Assembly: GCA_903839535.1 (NCBI GenBank)
Contig: CAIMCT010000298.1
Coordinates: forward strand, 1-36,538
From: an uncultured Desulfobacteraceae bacterium
GTDB taxonomy: Bacteria; Desulfobacterota; Desulfobacteria; Desulfobacterales; Desulfatirhabdiaceae
Length of the DNA: 36,538 nt
Direction of reading: 5' to 3'
Part shown: positions 25,160 to 33,539 of the stretch, one piece after another
How positions within the stretch are numbered: position 1 is the first letter of the stretch
Layout of the letters: each line of letters begins with the position of its first letter
Made by a program: the position numbers and the translations under genes
The notes under the pieces: generated by a model
What the model saw: the letters and a program-made list of their open reading frames with translations, nothing else
Told to the model about the DNA's origin: nothing
Databases searched by the model: none

Positions 25160-27253
25160 TCACCGGAATGACTTGCTCTCCGGCGCTTCATCTTCGGTCG
25201 GAAGCATTATGTCGCTCCTTTCAATCCTGGAGTTTTTTGTTTTTCCAGTTTGCAGCGCACCCGGCTTGGCAGACAAGTCGCACAGGCAAGGGATTTCTTC
25301 AGTTGATACCGGTAAAAAAACCCGAAAAACACTGCCTCGGCCCTGTTTACTCTCCACCGTGATTCCCCCGCCGTATGCGCCTACAATCCCCAGTACAACG
25401 GACAACCCCAGACCACGGCCGGTAAAATTTGTGGTGAAAAACGGATCGAAGATATTATCTATATCCCCATCCGGAATTCCGTGGCCTTCATCCGCCACTT
25501 TCAGGCAGGCATAGGCGTTTTCCTTCGGCTGCCAGTTGATTGGGAATCGCTTTAAAGCCGGAATATCCGCCAGGGAAACCGTATTGACGGTCAGGTCAAT
25601 GGCGCTCTGGCTCTCACCGATAGCCTCACTGGCATTGGTGACCAGATTGACAAGAACCTGCTTTATCTGGTCTGCGTTCGCACAGATGACCGGACCCGAA
25701 GATGGGAAATCGGCCTTAAGCGCCAAACTTTTCGGGGCTGCCACCTGAAGCATGGACAGACTTTGACGGCAGATCTCGGATAGGTCCAGCGGTGCATGTT
25801 TGCCGCGCATTTGCCCCAGGTAAGTCAGCATCAGACCGCTGATTTCCGCGGCCTTGCGAGCCGCCTGCATGGCGGAGGCCAGGCTATCGATCGGATTTAA
25901 ACCCTGTGGCAGGTACAGGTCCATGACCATTTCGAGATTCCCCATCACAGCCTGGAGCTGGTTGTTGAAATGGTGGGCAATGGCCCCGGCCATGCGTCCC
26001 AGGCTTTCTGCTTTTTGAAGCTGCCGGTTCTGTGCTTCAAGTTCAGCCTTTTCCTCCTCCGCCTGTTTGCGCTCAGCAACCCCATGGCGTAGCCGCACGT
26101 TGATTCGATAGATGTAAACAGCTAATGTCGAAACGATAGCAATCGTCATGGTTGCGACAGCCATAAATACGTACAGCCAGCTACGATCCAGCGGTGGCGG
26201 ATTGGAATCATAGAGAAATCCCTTTAAGTTGAAATCCGGCTTCATCATGCCGAGTTCGGCGTATGTTTCGGCAATGTGGCGCCAGCGGCCCGGATTCATA
26301 TGTCCGATTTGCACCAAAGCCGTTTGCAGCAGCGGCACCATCTGGCTGGCTTCAAAGCGCAGGTGTTCAATGCTGTGCCTTTGGCTATAACTGGAATAAA
26401 TCAACTGTATCAGCTCCTCAGGGTTCTGCATGGCGTATTCCCACCCCTTCAGACTCGCTTCCCGGAATGCGTTCACCATTTCTGGCTTCAGCTTGAGCTG
26501 ACTCTCGGTGGTAAAGAGGTTGTCGCCGTAAAAATCAATGCCCACCGCGCGGGGTGAATAGAGCAAATACTCTCGCCCCGCCTTGTTCAGTTCAAAAGGT
26601 TCATCAGTGACGTAGGTGGACATGGCATCCACGTTCCCGGCGAGCAGGTCTTTTGTCTGAAAACCATGAGGAATCAGGGTGAACTTGCAGGAGGAAATCC
26701 CTTCTTTGCGCAGATATGCGTACAGTTCGGATGAATCAGGCTCAATCATGACCCTGCGACCGGCCAGGTCATGGATACTTTGCAGGCCACTCCGCCTGAT
26801 GGTCATGAGCGCCAGGGGAGAGTGTTGGAAGATCACCGCCAGGGCCACCACCGGCGCACCCTGCTCCCGCAGCAGCAGCAGATCAGTGGCGCTAACCCCG
26901 AACTCCGCCTTGCCCTGCAAAACATGCTGAACCGTATCCTCGCCCGGCTGACCAGGAATGATCTCCACATCCAGTCCTGCCGCCTGGTAATAGCCACGCA
27001 CCTGGGCTGCGTAATACCCTGCGAACTGGAACTGGTGCCGCCACTTGAGCTGCAGGCGCACCTTGTCGGCTGCAGCCGCAGAAAGCGGGTACAGCAGTAT
27101 AAGAAAAATCGCCAGGCAGAGACAAACATATCGACAGGAAACTTTTTCCTCCGCTTGTTGACGCAAATTATTCACATCCCGACATGCGCCATGCAGATGT
27201 CCCAGTTCAGCCGCAAACCGATTATGCATCCGGTGGAAATCATAGCCAGCCAT
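25160..27253 (-). CDS. Histidine kinase with NMT1/THI5-like substrate-binding sensor
   Basis: 697 residues. A hydrophobic signal/anchor (about 40-60) is followed by a periplasmic NMT1/SsuA-type solute-binding domain (about 62-310) starting VRLQLKWRHQFQFAGYYAA. A membrane span lies at about 360-385, then a coiled coil, a HisKA-type dimerisation helix with AGAIAHHFNNQLQAVMGN (second H likely the phosphoacceptor, about residue 420) and HATPase_c with VADEGHGIPD and GRGLGLSVV. Such binding proteins usually serve ABC importers for thiamine precursors, sulfonates or nitrate; here the module is a sensor. No receiver and no transporter genes lie nearby. The start is uncertain (27253 or 27229). It is 81 bp downstream of the sigma-54 activator on the same strand. 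Confidence 0.9.
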   Translation of the reverse strand: MAGYDFHRMHNRFAAELGHLHGACRDVNNLRQQAEEKVSCRYVCLCLAIFLILLYPLSAAAADKVRLQLKWRHQFQFAGYYAAQVRGYYQAAGLDVEIIPGQPGEDTVQHVLQGKAEFGVSATDLLLLREQGAPVVALAVIFQHSPLALMTIRRSGLQSIHDLAGRRVMIEPDSSELYAYLRKEGISSCKFTLIPHGFQTKDLLAGNVDAMSTYVTDEPFELNKAGREYLLYSPRAVGIDFYGDNLFTTESQLKLKPEMVNAFREASLKGWEYAMQNPEELIQLIYSSYSQRHSIEHLRFEASQMVPLLQTALVQIGHMNPGRWRHIAETYAELGMMKPDFNLKGFLYDSNPPPLDRSWLYVFMAVATMTIAIVSTLAVYIYRINVRLRHGVAERKQAEEEKAELEAQNRQLQKAESLGRMAGAIAHHFNNQLQAVMGNLEMVMDLYLPQGLNPIDSLASAMQAARKAAEISGLMLTYLGQMRGKHAPLDLSEICRQSLSMLQVAAPKSLALKADFPSSGPVICANADQIKQVLVNLVTNASEAIGESQSAIDLTVNTVSLADIPALKRFPINWQPKENAYACLKVADEGHGIPDGDIDNIFDPFFTTNFTGRGLGLSVVLGIVGAYGGGITVESKQGRGSVFRVFLPVSTEEIPCLCDLSAKPGALQTGKTKNSRIERSDIMLPTEDEAPESKSFR

Positions 27254-27334
27254 TTATGCACCCATACCTCTATACCACGTCAAAACGTGGAATCGGATTC
27301 AAGTTCCGTTTAACAAAGAAAGTTTATAAAGACA

Positions 27335-28708
27335 TCACGGAGAAAAAATCTCCGAATGAACATCAATTCCATATTTCCTGATGCGTTTCCATATCGTTAC
27401 CCGGCTTACTTCCAGAATTCGCGCAGCTTCGGACTGATTGCCACTTACCTGACGAAGGATTCGAATCAACTGCTCCCGCTTCCGCGTATTTTCCGGATGC
27501 TCCGTGGAAATTTTTGTCGCCCTGGTTTCCGGATGGGCGATTTTCACGGGCAGATGCCCAGCCTCGATCCACCCGCCGGAACACAGCACAAATGCGTATT
27601 CAATGGCATTGCGAAGTTCCCGAACATTTCCATGCCAGGAATAAACCATAAGTTTTTCCATGGCCTCGGAGGTAAGCCCCAGAATTTTTTTACCGCTTTT
27701 TTTCATGTTGTGTTCAATAAAATTCTGAACAATCATTGGAATATCTTCTTTTCGTTCGCAAAGCGTGGGACAATACAGCGGAAACACGTTGATCCGGAAA
27801 AATAGATCTTCCCGGAAAATACCCTGACTGATCAATTCGTCCAGATCCCTGTTGGTGGCTGAAATGATTCGGACATCGACCGGAATACTCTTATGATCTC
27901 CCACCCGCTCAATTTCCTTTTCCTCAAGAACCCGCAGCAGTTTCACCTGAGTCTTTAGTGGAATATCACCGATTTCATCCAGAAAAATAGTTCCTTCGTG
28001 AGCCGCTTCAAATCTGCCAGCCCGCGAGCGTTCAGCGCCGGTATAGGCGCCCTTCACATGTCCAAACAGCTCGCTTTCCAGAAGATTTTCATTCAGGGCT
28101 GCACAGTTTACCTTGACAAACGACTTGCTGCGCCGTAAGCTCACGTCATGGATGGCTCTTGCAACCAGTTCTTTCCCTGTACCACTGTCACCATGAATCA
28201 TCACCGGTGCATCCGAAAAAGCGACGCTTTCGATAAGTTCAAACAGTCGTTGCATAACTGGAGACTGTCCTAATATTCCCTGATATCCATCATCAACATG
28301 AAAGGTTTTGCGGAGAGACAGGATTTCCTGTTGCTGACGAACAATATCGGACATATCCTTAAACGTTTCCACTGCCCCAATTACACATCCGTCCGAGTCC
28401 CTCAGAACAGAGGCGTTCTTGATAATTTGGACCGACCGCCCGTCCTTTCGAGCAATAACACATTTCTTTGCCCGGGTTTCACCCTTTAAGAAAAGCTTGC
28501 ACCATTTTTCGCCAACGCCTTGGTCAAAGACATCACAACCTGTACAGTTTAACCCACGGCAATTGTTTCCGATTAACTCTACCGCCGAATAACCGGTAAG
28601 TTTTTCGGCCGCTGGGTTCACGGCGACAATATTGCCACCGGAATCGACAACCATGAGACCGTCCTGAAGGGTATCAACAATGGTTTTCCAGCATTTGGCG
28701 ATGTCCAT
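27335..28708 (-). CDS. PAS-domain sigma-54-dependent transcriptional activator
   Basis: 457 residues: PAS domain (about 8-125) with an unusual cysteine cluster (NCRGLNCTGC, then WCKLF and CVIARKDG), AAA+ domain (about 145-370) with GDSGTGKE Walker A, GAYTGA sigma-54-contact loop (Y in place of the common F), FLDEIGD Walker B and an arginine-finger region, and a C-terminal Fis-type helix-turn-helix (SGNQSEAARILEVSRVTIWKRI). There is no receiver domain, so it senses a signal directly through PAS; the cysteines suggest metal, FeS or thiol chemistry. It is divergent from the porin-molybdoenzyme operon, whose promoter has a sigma-54 site, so it is the likely activator of that operon. Confidence 0.95.
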   Translation of the reverse strand: MDIAKCWKTIVDTLQDGLMVVDSGGNIVAVNPAAEKLTGYSAVELIGNNCRGLNCTGCDVFDQGVGEKWCKLFLKGETRAKKCVIARKDGRSVQIIKNASVLRDSDGCVIGAVETFKDMSDIVRQQQEILSLRKTFHVDDGYQGILGQSPVMQRLFELIESVAFSDAPVMIHGDSGTGKELVARAIHDVSLRRSKSFVKVNCAALNENLLESELFGHVKGAYTGAERSRAGRFEAAHEGTIFLDEIGDIPLKTQVKLLRVLEEKEIERVGDHKSIPVDVRIISATNRDLDELISQGIFREDLFFRINVFPLYCPTLCERKEDIPMIVQNFIEHNMKKSGKKILGLTSEAMEKLMVYSWHGNVRELRNAIEYAFVLCSGGWIEAGHLPVKIAHPETRATKISTEHPENTRKREQLIRILRQVSGNQSEAARILEVSRVTIWKRIRKYGIDVHSEIFSP

Positions 28709-28731
28709 AATTTCAATGTCCTTTTACGAGT

Positions 28732-28765
28732 TATACTTCAAGCCGCCACAATCTGCGCTTTCCTT
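28732..28765. repeat. Degenerate left half of the TATACTGCG element
   Basis: TATACTTCAAGCCGCCACAA followed by TCTGCGCTTTCC keeps the order and spacing of the left arm of the 107-bp family (TATACTGCGAACTGGCATAA, then TCTGCGCTTTTC). The right half is missing. Confidence 0.55.
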
Positions 28766-28830
28766 ACGCCCATTCCTGAAAAGTGTCATCAAGCTCGCTG
28801 CGGTTGCCGTTCCACAACCCATCTGTAACC

Positions 28831-28921
28831 CTGTTAAGTTAATACCTGTTAACATAGCAAGTAATGCGCGTTTGATCAAGCAACGTTTATCCATAAGGAC
28901 TCAGGCCCAAAAGCTTAACAG
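28831..28921. promoter_or_regulatory. Candidate enhancer sites for the sigma-54 activator (CTGTTAA repeats)
   Basis: CTGTTAAG (28831-28838) and CTGTTAAC (28846-28853) lie in tandem with their starts 15 bp apart, and the inverted CTTAACAG is at 28914-28921; another TTAACAG is at 29003-29009. The first pair is about 110-130 bp upstream of the -24 element, the usual range for enhancer-binding proteins. Binding by the neighbouring activator is inferred. Confidence 0.5.
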
Positions 28922-28961
28922 TTCAGCGCTTACGGGCATTCGTCCTTCCATTTTTGCACTC

Positions 28962-28977
28962 TGGCATATTTATTGCT
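28962..28977 (+). promoter_or_regulatory. Sigma-54 (-24/-12) promoter of the porin-molybdoenzyme operon
   Basis: TGGCATATTTATTGCT matches the consensus TGGCAC-N5-TTGCW with correct GG-to-GC spacing; only the sixth base differs. Transcription would begin near 28988, about 30 nt before the porin ATG, leaving a short leader with AGGAGG. The divergent sigma-54 activator gene next door supports it. Confidence 0.85.
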
Positions 28978-29018
28978 GGCTTCCCAGAAACAACACAAAC
29001 GATTAACAGGAGGTGGAC

Positions 29019-30731
29019 ATGAAGAAAAAAAAACCGGTAGGAACAGTGACTCGCAGAATTTTGACGGTTGTCCTGATTTCATTTTTTTTGATGATGGGAT
29101 TTCCGACTGCAAGTCCCGCAGATGATGTGGAAGATATGAAAAAACAGCTAAAAACGCTCAACGAGATGATGAAAACCTTACAGGAAAAACTGGACAAGGT
29201 GGAAAAACAAAGTGTCGGTGAAGAAACCGAAATCAAGGAAATGGACAAGCGCCTGAACAAGGCGGAAATGCACACGGCATCCGATAAAGTTTCCTTTGGC
29301 GTGGATCTGAGATCTGAGGCCCAGTCAATTCATTACGAAGATGTTCGCATTGCGCCGCCGGCGATGATCAATTCGTTTTTCATCCCTTCTTCACAGGGAG
29401 GATTTAACGGAGCGACCCAGCAGCAGATTCAGCAGGCCATGGCCGGCATGAAGGCGGCAGGCATGGTTCCGCCGCCCAACAGCTACAACGCGGATAATAA
29501 CATCATATACACCAGTCGGTTTCGCATGAACATGAAAGCCACGGTCAACCCTCATCTGGATTTTGCAGGCAGACTGGCCGCCTACAAAGTGTGGGGAGAC
29601 AGCTCCGGCGTTCAGTTCAATCATGGCAGCCTGGGGGATGTTACCTTTGATGGCAATACCTCCAGTCTTCCCCATGGGGACGCAGTCCATGTGGAGCGCG
29701 CCTATTTCAATTACAAGCAGGACATCAGCAGCGTTCCCATCAACTTTTCACTTGGAAGACGGCCTTCAACCGAAGGCCCTCCGCAGGAATACGGCAACTA
29801 CAGTATGGAAGGCGGCTCTCCCTTGGCCACCATCATCAACTGGCAGTTTGACGGTGCATCCCTGAACTTTGGCTTGGAAGATGTAACCGGCATTTCGGGT
29901 CAGGCTTTGAAACTTTGCTACGGAGTCGGCTTTGAAGGCGACTGGGGCAACAGCTATTCCATGACCAGCAGTTCGGATGTAAATGATGTTCACATGTTCG
30001 GCTTTATCGCTGATATCTTTGACAATGAAGCCACCAGCGCTGTTCTTAATTACGCCCATGCCTGGGATGTTACCGACGGATTTACGGGGCTTACGGTCAT
30101 GCCGTTTATTGTTTCCATAGATGGCAATAATAAATATAATTTTTCGCCAAACAGCGGCGGATATATCAGCCGTATGCAGCCATCCACAAATATCGGCGAC
30201 TGGGATGCCGCATCTTTGCTTTTAAAGACCAATCTACGTGAAAAACTGGCCAATATTGATTTGTTTTTAGCCCCCTCCTGGAGCCATACCAGCCCATCCC
30301 AGATATCCAAAAATCCTTATTACGCATTATTGGGGCAGGGCCTTTTGAGTTCAAATGGCAATCTTCAGTCCAGGGATGGTTACGGTATCTATGCCGGTGC
30401 AATCTTTCCCATGCCACTGGAAGCCAGGTTAGGTCTTGAATATAACTGGGGATCCAAATACTGGTTCAATTTCACCGGGGCCGAAGACTCCCTGGTCGGC
30501 AGCAAACTGGCGGCCAGAGGACAGGTTTTTGAAGGTTATTATATTCAGCCCATTTATAAAGACAATTTCTTTCTCAAACTCGGCGGCCAGTATTACGATT
30601 ATGACTATACCGGCAGTGGCAATCCACTGGGTGAACCCATCAGTATCACGGACGCAACGGCCTTTGATTCGCTTAATGCCATCATCGACAAAGTATGGGT
30701 TGCATACCTGTCGGCAACCATTCGCTTTTAG
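29019..30731 (+). CDS. Outer-membrane beta-barrel porin (DUF3373-like)
   Basis: 570 residues. A basic, hydrophobic N-terminal signal peptide ends around TASPADD. A coiled coil with heptad leucines (about 30-75, MKKQLKTLNEMMKTLQEKLD) is followed by a long beta-rich barrel that ends in aromatic-terminated strand LSATIRF, the classic outer-membrane C-terminus. The overall layout (coil, then VSFGVDLRSEAQSIHYED, then barrel) fits the DUF3373 porin-like family of Desulfobacterota and Campylobacterota. Start set at ATG 29019, with AGGAGG 5 nt before; the frame's earlier GTG lies in that site. First gene after the sigma-54 promoter; probably lets the substrate of the periplasmic molybdoenzyme enter. 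Confidence 0.88.
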   Translation: MKKKKPVGTVTRRILTVVLISFFLMMGFPTASPADDVEDMKKQLKTLNEMMKTLQEKLDKVEKQSVGEETEIKEMDKRLNKAEMHTASDKVSFGVDLRSEAQSIHYEDVRIAPPAMINSFFIPSSQGGFNGATQQQIQQAMAGMKAAGMVPPPNSYNADNNIIYTSRFRMNMKATVNPHLDFAGRLAAYKVWGDSSGVQFNHGSLGDVTFDGNTSSLPHGDAVHVERAYFNYKQDISSVPINFSLGRRPSTEGPPQEYGNYSMEGGSPLATIINWQFDGASLNFGLEDVTGISGQALKLCYGVGFEGDWGNSYSMTSSSDVNDVHMFGFIADIFDNEATSAVLNYAHAWDVTDGFTGLTVMPFIVSIDGNNKYNFSPNSGGYISRMQPSTNIGDWDAASLLLKTNLREKLANIDLFLAPSWSHTSPSQISKNPYYALLGQGLLSSNGNLQSRDGYGIYAGAIFPMPLEARLGLEYNWGSKYWFNFTGAEDSLVGSKLAARGQVFEGYYIQPIYKDNFFLKLGGQYYDYDYTGSGNPLGEPISITDATAFDSLNAIIDKVWVAYLSATIRF

Positions 30732-30756
30732 CCATACCTAATCAAACGTAACCGTT

Positions 30757-30853
30757 CACTCCCACTCCCAGCGGGAGGGGGCTGGGGGGATGGCAACTGG
30801 TTGGCATAACAGCATTTCCCCCCTCCCGACCTCCCCCCGCTGGGGGGAGGGGT
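30757..30853. repeat. GC-rich imperfect inverted repeat between porin and cytochrome genes
   Basis: CTCCCAGCGGGAGGGGGCTG at the left can pair with the CCTCCCCCCGCTGGGGGG region at the right around a loop containing GGTTGGCATAAC. The core resembles that of the 107-bp element family (CTCCCAGCGGGGGAGGG). It lies within the operon after the porin stop and could reduce read-through or mark an mRNA processing point. Confidence 0.7.
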
Positions 30854-30894
30854 TTGAACGATTACAATCAAACATGAATTTTAAGGAGAAAAAA

Positions 30895-31227
30895 ATGAAA
30901 CGCACTATTATGACCCTTGCTTCACTGGTGCTGGTTTTGGTCTTTGCCGGCAGCCTTCTGGCGACAGACAAAGGCAACAGCCGGAAAGGGAAATCCACTT
31001 TTCGAAAAGGCTGCCGCGATTGTCATGTGGAAGGCGGCAAAGCTCAGGAGATGAGTCCTTCCAACAAAACACAGGCCCAGTGGGATGCTGCCTTTGCCAA
31101 AGACAAATATAAGGGATTTCCATGCAAGGCGGAATGGGATAAGCTGACCCCTGAAGATATCGGCGATATTTACGCATACATGTATGAACACGCGTTTGAC
31201 TCGCCGTCGCCGGCAAAATGTAAATAG
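30895..31227 (+). CDS. Periplasmic monohaem c-type cytochrome
   Basis: 110 residues. A signal peptide (MKRTIMTLASLVLVLVFAGS) precedes a small domain with one haem-binding CRDCH motif at about residues 41-45; possible distal ligands are methionines at EMSP or YMYEH. C-terminal helix LTPEDIGDIYAYMYEHAF is typical of small class I cytochromes. AAGGAG seven or so bases before the ATG fixes the start; the longer frame begins in the repeat upstream. It lies between porin and molybdoenzyme and is a likely electron carrier for the complex. Confidence 0.92.
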   Translation: MKRTIMTLASLVLVLVFAGSLLATDKGNSRKGKSTFRKGCRDCHVEGGKAQEMSPSNKTQAQWDAAFAKDKYKGFPCKAEWDKLTPEDIGDIYAYMYEHAFDSPSPAKCK

Positions 31228-31240
31228 AAAGACAGGCTGA

Positions 31241-31292
31241 AGGCTAAAGACTGATGGTGCAAGGATGTTTCAGCATTCACAGTCTTTAGCCT
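31241..31292 (+). terminator. Intra-operon stem-loop, possible attenuator
   Basis: AGGCTAAAGACTG (31241-31253) and CAGTCTTTAGCCT (31280-31292) form a perfect 13-bp stem, followed by TTGCTTTTT; outer CAGGCT/AGCCTG arms can extend it. It lies between the cytochrome and molybdoenzyme genes, so it may be a partial terminator or a stability element rather than a true operon end. Confidence 0.55.
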
Positions 31293-31334
31293 TTGCTTTT
31301 TAGCCTGACTACCACAAACAAAAGGAGACATTTA

Positions 31335-33539
31335 ATGACATCCCCCATCGAAACTCCGCTTTCGCGCCGCAGTTTTCTGAAATGGTCGGGAGCAGCCACT
31401 GCGGCAGCCGCAGTGGGCGGTAAGGCGCCGGTGCTGTACGCACTTACGCCCGATGAAACAAAGAAGTCTTTTGCAAAGCCCGACTCCAGGTATTCTGTGT
31501 GCGGCATGTGTCTGAATGCGTGCGGACTTGTGGCAAGGGTTGAAAACGGTGTGATCACCAAGCTGGATCCCAATCAAAAATTTCTGAAGTCCCGGGGGAT
31601 GCTCTGTGCACGCGGCAACGCCGGCATTCAGCAACTATATGATCCAGATCGCCTAAAATACCCGCTGCTTCGAAAAGGCGAGCGGGGAGAAGGCAAATGG
31701 GAACGGATTTCCTGGGACCAGGCTCTGGACCTTGCCGCCGCCAAAATGACGGAGATTGCCGAGAAATACACCCGCTGCGGGGTCATGTTTACGCCGGGTT
31801 CGGATTCCCAGTCCCTTTTTGTTCACTGGTTTGCCGAAGTGTTTGGCTCTTATAATGTCTCCACCCACGAATCTTCCTGTCTCTTAAGCCGGAACCGGGC
31901 TTATCTGGACACATTTGGCGAAGTGCCATTCGCAGACGTTCTTCATACCAAATACATCATCGTTGTCGGAGCTAATCCTTTTGAAGCCCTGATCACACCA
32001 GACAGTATCGATCTTATGACCGCAAAGAAAAACGGCTGCAAAATCGTTGTCCTTGATCCCAGGTTTACCAAGACCGCTGGCCTTGCCCATGAATGGCATC
32101 CCATCCGGCCAGGAACGGATATGGCGTTTTTTCTGGCCCTCAGTCATGTCATCACTTCGGAAAAACTGTATAACGAAACCTACTCTCAGGAAAAACTCTC
32201 TGGCATCGAACAACTGACCGAACACGTCCGCCAGTATTCTCCGGAATGGGCTGAAAAAGAATGCGAGATTCCTGCGGCCGATATTCGCCGTATAGCAAGA
32301 GAACTGGCTGCCGCCGCGCCAACGGCCATCGTCTATCCTGGCCGAAGAACTTCGGATTACGTCAATTCCACCCAGATCCGGCGATCCATGGCTATTGTCA
32401 ACGCGCTTCTTGGCAACTGGGACTCCCCTGGCGGCCTTCTGGCAGCCAGACAAGTCGGCCTTTCCGGCCCGGAACTTCCCGAAGCCCCTTTTTATGATGA
32501 CAACCCGGAACACCGGCTGGACAAAGGAATGGCTAAGATGATGTTTGAGGAGGAAGGCGCTTTCAAACACATGCGGGATGCCATCATCAGCCAAAAACCC
32601 TATCCTGTAAAAGGCTGGTTTGTATATCGATACAACCCCCTTCAGTCCGCAGCCAACCGTCAGAAAACCATCGAAATGATGAAACAACTTGATTTTGTTG
32701 TCACCGTGGACATTGCCATGAGCGACACTGCCTGGATGTCGGATCTGGTTCTGCCCGCACCCAGTGTACTGGAACGCCAGGACCCGGCAAGCGGCCTTCA
32801 GGGATCGGCGGCCTGCGCCTGTGTGGTGGCCCGTGATCCGGTGGTTCCGGCGCTGTTTGAATCCAGACCCGTATTCGAAATTCTCAAGGGGTTGGCAGGC
32901 CGAATGAAGCTGACCGAGTATTTTGACTTTACCATGGAGGAATACCGCAAGCAGCAGTTCAAACTCCTTCCTGATGCTGATCGAGCCATTCGGGAAGACG
33001 GGGTTTACTACAATCCCAGCAAGCTCTACGGAATTTATGAGGGTAAAATTTATAAAACCCTTTCCAAAAAGATTGAACTTTACAATGAGCGATATGCCCA
33101 GATGGGGGTTGATCCCATTCCGGTTTACCAGTCACCCAAACCCAATCCCGTAAATCAGTTTCGTCTTGTGGTGGGACGAAACGCCTATTTTACCCACTGT
33201 ACCACACAGAACAATGCTCTACTGAATGAGCTAATGCCGGACAATTCCCTGTGGATACACCCTGTGGCCGCCAAAAAACTGGATATAAAAGATGGCGAGC
33301 GGGTCGAGGTCACAAGCAATGCTGGAAAAGGCGAGCTTAGCGTCAGCCTGAACAATGGTATTCGGGAAGATACTGTCTATATGGCCAGCGGGTTTGGCGT
33401 ACTTTCAAAAGGACTGACCAGGGTTTATGGAAAAGGTGCCTGTATTGCGGAACTGATTGAAGATTATGCCGATGATATCTCCGGCAACATGGCCATGCAT
33501 GAAACCTTTATCCGTGTGGCCAAAAAAGGAGCGCTATGA
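31335..33539 (+). CDS. Tat-exported molybdopterin oxidoreductase catalytic subunit (PsrA/PhsA-like branch)
   Basis: 734 residues of the DMSO-reductase superfamily. A twin-arginine signal SRRSFLKW (residues 10-17) with an alanine-rich stretch directs it to the periplasm. The FeS cluster motif is C56-x2-C59-x3-C63-x27-C91. C182 in THESSCLLSRN is the likely molybdenum ligand, by analogy with polysulfide/thiosulfate/arsenate reductases. Further signatures are WHPIRPGTDMAFFLAL and SDLVLPAPSVLERQDP. The C-terminal dinucleotide-binding domain includes FRLVVGRNAYFTHC and a final AMHETFIRVAK. The start uses AAGGAG before ATG 31335. The next gene overlaps its stop (ATGA). The substrate is unknown: polysulfide, thiosulfate, tetrathionate or another oxyanion; a sulfur role is favoured by the rhodanese at the end of the operon. 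Confidence 0.92.
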   Translation: MTSPIETPLSRRSFLKWSGAATAAAAVGGKAPVLYALTPDETKKSFAKPDSRYSVCGMCLNACGLVARVENGVITKLDPNQKFLKSRGMLCARGNAGIQQLYDPDRLKYPLLRKGERGEGKWERISWDQALDLAAAKMTEIAEKYTRCGVMFTPGSDSQSLFVHWFAEVFGSYNVSTHESSCLLSRNRAYLDTFGEVPFADVLHTKYIIVVGANPFEALITPDSIDLMTAKKNGCKIVVLDPRFTKTAGLAHEWHPIRPGTDMAFFLALSHVITSEKLYNETYSQEKLSGIEQLTEHVRQYSPEWAEKECEIPAADIRRIARELAAAAPTAIVYPGRRTSDYVNSTQIRRSMAIVNALLGNWDSPGGLLAARQVGLSGPELPEAPFYDDNPEHRLDKGMAKMMFEEEGAFKHMRDAIISQKPYPVKGWFVYRYNPLQSAANRQKTIEMMKQLDFVVTVDIAMSDTAWMSDLVLPAPSVLERQDPASGLQGSAACACVVARDPVVPALFESRPVFEILKGLAGRMKLTEYFDFTMEEYRKQQFKLLPDADRAIREDGVYYNPSKLYGIYEGKIYKTLSKKIELYNERYAQMGVDPIPVYQSPKPNPVNQFRLVVGRNAYFTHCTTQNNALLNELMPDNSLWIHPVAAKKLDIKDGERVEVTSNAGKGELSVSLNNGIREDTVYMASGFGVLSKGLTRVYGKGACIAELIEDYADDISGNMAMHETFIRVAKKGAL

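Noticed and set aside
31884-32687. 267-residue open frame antisense to the molybdoenzyme
   Set aside because: Shadow of a strongly conserved gene on the other strand; no domain features.
31335-33539. Formate dehydrogenase catalytic subunit
   Set aside because: The cytochrome b and FeS partners resemble those of formate dehydrogenase, but the catalytic subunit shows the PsrA/PhsA-type pattern (HESSC, PIRPGTD, LVLPAPSVLERQDP) and lacks a Sec/Cys-His formate dehydrogenase site that I can recognise.
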